From contig JAHIHJ010000080.1 of the NCBI GenBank assembly GCA_018899795.1, positions 1-7,494 of the forward strand: a DNA stretch of 7,494 nt, in the 5' to 3' direction. Below the pieces are notes generated by a model. It saw nothing but the letters and a program-made list of their open reading frames with translations, had not been told where the DNA came from and ran no database searches. A program made the translations under genes and the position numbers. Below are positions 5,516 through 7,494 of the stretch, piece by piece. The stretch is from Methanobacteriota archaeon. Its GTDB lineage: Archaea; Halobacteriota; Methanosarcinia; Methanosarcinales; Methanoperedenaceae. Positions within the stretch are counted from its first letter, which is position 1. The number at the start of each line of letters is the position of its first letter.

Positions 5516-7494
5516 CAGACCAGAAAACAGAACCGGAAATTTCAGACGAGAAGAGGATAGGTGTGTTTATTTGTGAGTGCGGGGTGAATATCGGCGGGGT
5601 AGTTAATACAAAATCTGTAGCTGATTATATTGGCACGCTTCCCGGTGTGAAGGTCACTTCTGTCAATAAATTCACATGCTCAGATTCGGGGCAAGCAGAC
5701 ATCCAGCAGAAGATAAAAGAGCTTAACCTCAACCGAGTGGTCGTGGCGGCATGTTCTCCCAAGACTCACGAACCAACATTTCGCGCTTGTCTTGAACAGA
5801 TGGGCTTGAACCAGTACTTCCTTGAATTTGTGAATATCAGGGACCATTGTTCATGGATACACATGTGGGAGAAGGAAAAAGCCACGGAGAAGGCAAAGGA
5901 CCTTATTCGAATGGGCGTTGAGCGTTCAAAGTTACTTGAGCCACTGCAGGCGAGCGAAGTGCCGGTTATTGATAAAGCGCTCGTAATAGGGGCTGGCGTC
6001 GCTGGCATGCAGTCGGCGCTTGACCTTGCAGATATGGGTTTCCAGGTCTATCTTGTTGAGAAGGAACCATCAATAGGCGGCAGGATGGCGCGCTTTGATA
6101 AAGTGTTCCCTACCAACGATTGTTCGATCTGTATCCTCGGGCCAAAAATGGTGGAAGTTGCGCGAAATAAGAATATCCAGATAATGAGCTATTCAGAAGT
6201 GAAAGCAGTGGAGGGGTATGTTGGGAACTTCACCGTGAAGGTGGAGCATAAACCCAGGTATCTTGATGTTGCCAAATGCACAGGATGCGCAAAGTGTAGT
6301 GAGGTCTGTCCTGTTGAAGTGCCTTATGACTTTAACGAAGGCTTTGGTACACGCAAAGCGATATACGTCTCATTCCCGCAGGCAGTTCCTCTTCGCGCCG
6401 TGATCGATATGGAGAACTGCATCTCATGCAAAGCGTGTGCAAAAGCGTGTGAGAGCAAGGCGATAGACTATGATATGAAACCTTCTTATACTGACTTGAA
6501 TGTTGGGGTCATCATTGGAGCAGTGGGCTTCAAGACCTACGATCCCGAACCCAAACACGATTTCGGGTACGGGTTATATGATAATGTCATTACGGCAATG
6601 GAGTTCGAACGGCTGCTCAATGCAGCTGGCCCAACTGGCGGGCATGTTGTGCGGCCTTCGGATTGCAAAGAACCGATACGCGTAGGATTCGTGAACTGTG
6701 TCGGGTCGCGTGATAAGAATACCAACATTTACTGCTCAGGTGTATGCTGCATGGTCACCATAAAGAACGCGCAGCTTCTCAAGGAAAAGCGCCCTGAGAC
6801 TGACCACACTATCATGTATATTGATATCAGGACGCCATTCAGGGGATATGAGGAGTCGTATAACAGGTCTCGAAACCTTGGTGTCAAATTCCTTCGCGGA
6901 AGACCGGTTGAAGTTAAGGAAGACCCTGTTACCAAGAATATCAAGGTGCGGGTAGAGGACACGCTTGCCGGTGAAATCCGGAATCTTGAATTCGATCTTA
7001 TCGTGCTTGCAACAGGCATCGTCCCGAATGAGGGGATTGGCCAGATACAGCAATTATTGAAATTATCAAAGGCAGCAGACGGATTGTTGATGGAAGCGCA
7101 TCCTAAATTGAAACCTGTGGATACAACCATCGACGGGGTGTTCCTTGCAGGTGTAGCTTCAGGTCCAAAAGATATCCCATACGCAGTATCACAGGGCAGC
7201 GCATGCGCAGGCCGTGCAACCATTTTGCTCAAGAACAAGAAAGCAATAACAGAAGGCATTACTGCTGTCGTGAATCCTGACGTTTGTGTTGGATGCCAGG
7301 TTTGCATACTTATGTGTCCCTTCCAGGCAATAAAGTTCGATGAGAAAGATAATAAGGCGAACGTAGTCAAAGCATTGTGTAAGGGCTGTGGAACGTGCGT
7401 TGCAGCATGCCCGACTGGCGCGCTTGAGCAGAGCCATTTCAAGAACAATCAGTTGCTTGCGCAGATCAAGAACGTGTTCAGATTCCAGGAGGTG
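5512..7494 (+). CDS. hdrA: Second HdrA, canonical four-domain layout (3' end outside window)
   Basis: 661 residues are visible with no stop before the right edge. Standard HdrA is about this long, so only a few codons are probably missing. The N-terminal domain has CECG (Cys21, 23), Cys56, Cys81 and Cys113. The FAD domain starts at about 155 (GAGVAG at 160-165) and includes FPTNDCSIC (Cys204, 207). An inserted ferredoxin follows (Cys256, 259, 262, 266; Cys303, 306, 309, 313). After the second part of the FAD domain (NCVGSR near 395, YCSGVCC near 408) comes a C-terminal ferredoxin (Cys592, 595, 598, 602; Cys623, 626, 629, 633). All expected cluster sites are present, unlike in the fused paralogue upstream, to which its N-terminal domain is clearly related (both have RVVVAAC and NIR-HCSW motifs). 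The start is ATG 5512, overlapping mvhD as ATGA, with a weaker site (GGGGT at 5504-5508). It probably carries the bifurcating FAD, alone or together with the fused HdrA. Confidence 0.93.
   Translation, partial: MTDQKTEPEISDEKRIGVFICECGVNIGGVVNTKSVADYIGTLPGVKVTSVNKFTCSDSGQADIQQKIKELNLNRVVVAACSPKTHEPTFRACLEQMGLNQYFLEFVNIRDHCSWIHMWEKEKATEKAKDLIRMGVERSKLLEPLQASEVPVIDKALVIGAGVAGMQSALDLADMGFQVYLVEKEPSIGGRMARFDKVFPTNDCSICILGPKMVEVARNKNIQIMSYSEVKAVEGYVGNFTVKVEHKPRYLDVAKCTGCAKCSEVCPVEVPYDFNEGFGTRKAIYVSFPQAVPLRAVIDMENCISCKACAKACESKAIDYDMKPSYTDLNVGVIIGAVGFKTYDPEPKHDFGYGLYDNVITAMEFERLLNAAGPTGGHVVRPSDCKEPIRVGFVNCVGSRDKNTNIYCSGVCCMVTIKNAQLLKEKRPETDHTIMYIDIRTPFRGYEESYNRSRNLGVKFLRGRPVEVKEDPVTKNIKVRVEDTLAGEIRNLEFDLIVLATGIVPNEGIGQIQQLLKLSKAADGLLMEAHPKLKPVDTTIDGVFLAGVASGPKDIPYAVSQGSACAGRATILLKNKKAITEGITAVVNPDVCVGCQVCILMCPFQAIKFDEKDNKANVVKALCKGCGTCVAACPTGALEQSHFKNNQLLAQIKNVFRFQEV
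7487..7494 (+). promoter_or_regulatory. Probable ribosome binding site of a gene beyond the right edge
   Basis: AGGAGGTG forms the last eight bases, in the final visible codons of the second hdrA. Every confident start in this operon except that of the second hdrA has such a site with 7 bases from its core to the start codon. A further overlapping gene starting near base 7500 is therefore expected. Its identity cannot be seen. Confidence 0.5.

Noticed and set aside
3414..5946. Related N-terminal HdrA domains (about 3414-3818 and 5563-5946) as a DNA repeat
   Set aside because: The similarity is at protein level with many synonymous and amino-acid differences. It reflects old paralogy, not a recent direct repeat or an assembly artefact.
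6729..7448. Long open frame of 239 codons on the minus strand
   Set aside because: It lies fully inside the canonical hdrA, which has clear domain motifs. The minus-strand product shows no recognisable motif and no good ribosome binding site.
5512..7494. Selenocysteine or pyrrolysine readthrough in hdrA or mvhD, known for some methanogen homologues
   Set aside because: All expected cysteine positions are TGT or TGC codons and there is no in-frame TGA or TAG inside the genes.

Overview
The window is one dense, unidirectional (+ strand) operon fragment for a cytoplasmic heterodisulfide reductase (Hdr)-type electron-transfer complex. Neighbouring genes are 1 base apart or overlap by 4 to 8 bases, and no non-coding stretch reaches 300 bases. 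I see no RNA genes, mobile elements, CRISPR arrays or promoter in it.

Layout from left to right: (1) the 3' end of an HdrD-like protein with CCG iron-sulfur domains, cut by the left edge; (2) hdrC, a two-cluster ferredoxin-like subunit, probably starting at a TTG; (3) hdrB, with two CCG domains for non-cubane [4Fe-4S] clusters; (4) a 1009-residue protein made of two HdrA modules in tandem; (5) mvhD, the small [2Fe-2S] linker subunit; (6) a second hdrA of standard four-domain layout, 661 residues visible and open at the right edge. The last bases of the window (AGGAGGTG) look like the ribosome binding site of another gene just outside.

The source is most likely an anaerobic archaeon. The support is the HdrABC/MvhD gene set, near-perfect GGAGGTGA ribosome binding sites, ATGA-type coupling, frequent AGG/AGA and ATA codons, and moderate GC. 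Tandem HdrA fusions next to hdrBC and mvhD bring to mind methanotrophic or alkanotrophic relatives of methanogens (ANME/Methanoperedens type) or Archaeoglobales. That placement comes from memory and inference; no taxonomic marker gene is present.

Working model: electrons enter through MvhD from a partner that is not encoded here (no MvhA/MvhG hydrogenase is visible). They pass to HdrA flavin and Fe-S centres and divide between ferredoxin and a disulfide reduced at HdrB through HdrC, or run in the reverse, confurcating direction. The most interesting feature is the HdrA fusion. Its two halves have lost complementary parts, so together they hold two flavin domains but only one full set of HdrA iron-sulfur domains. 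A complete HdrA lies beside it, so an asymmetric or heteromeric complex is possible.
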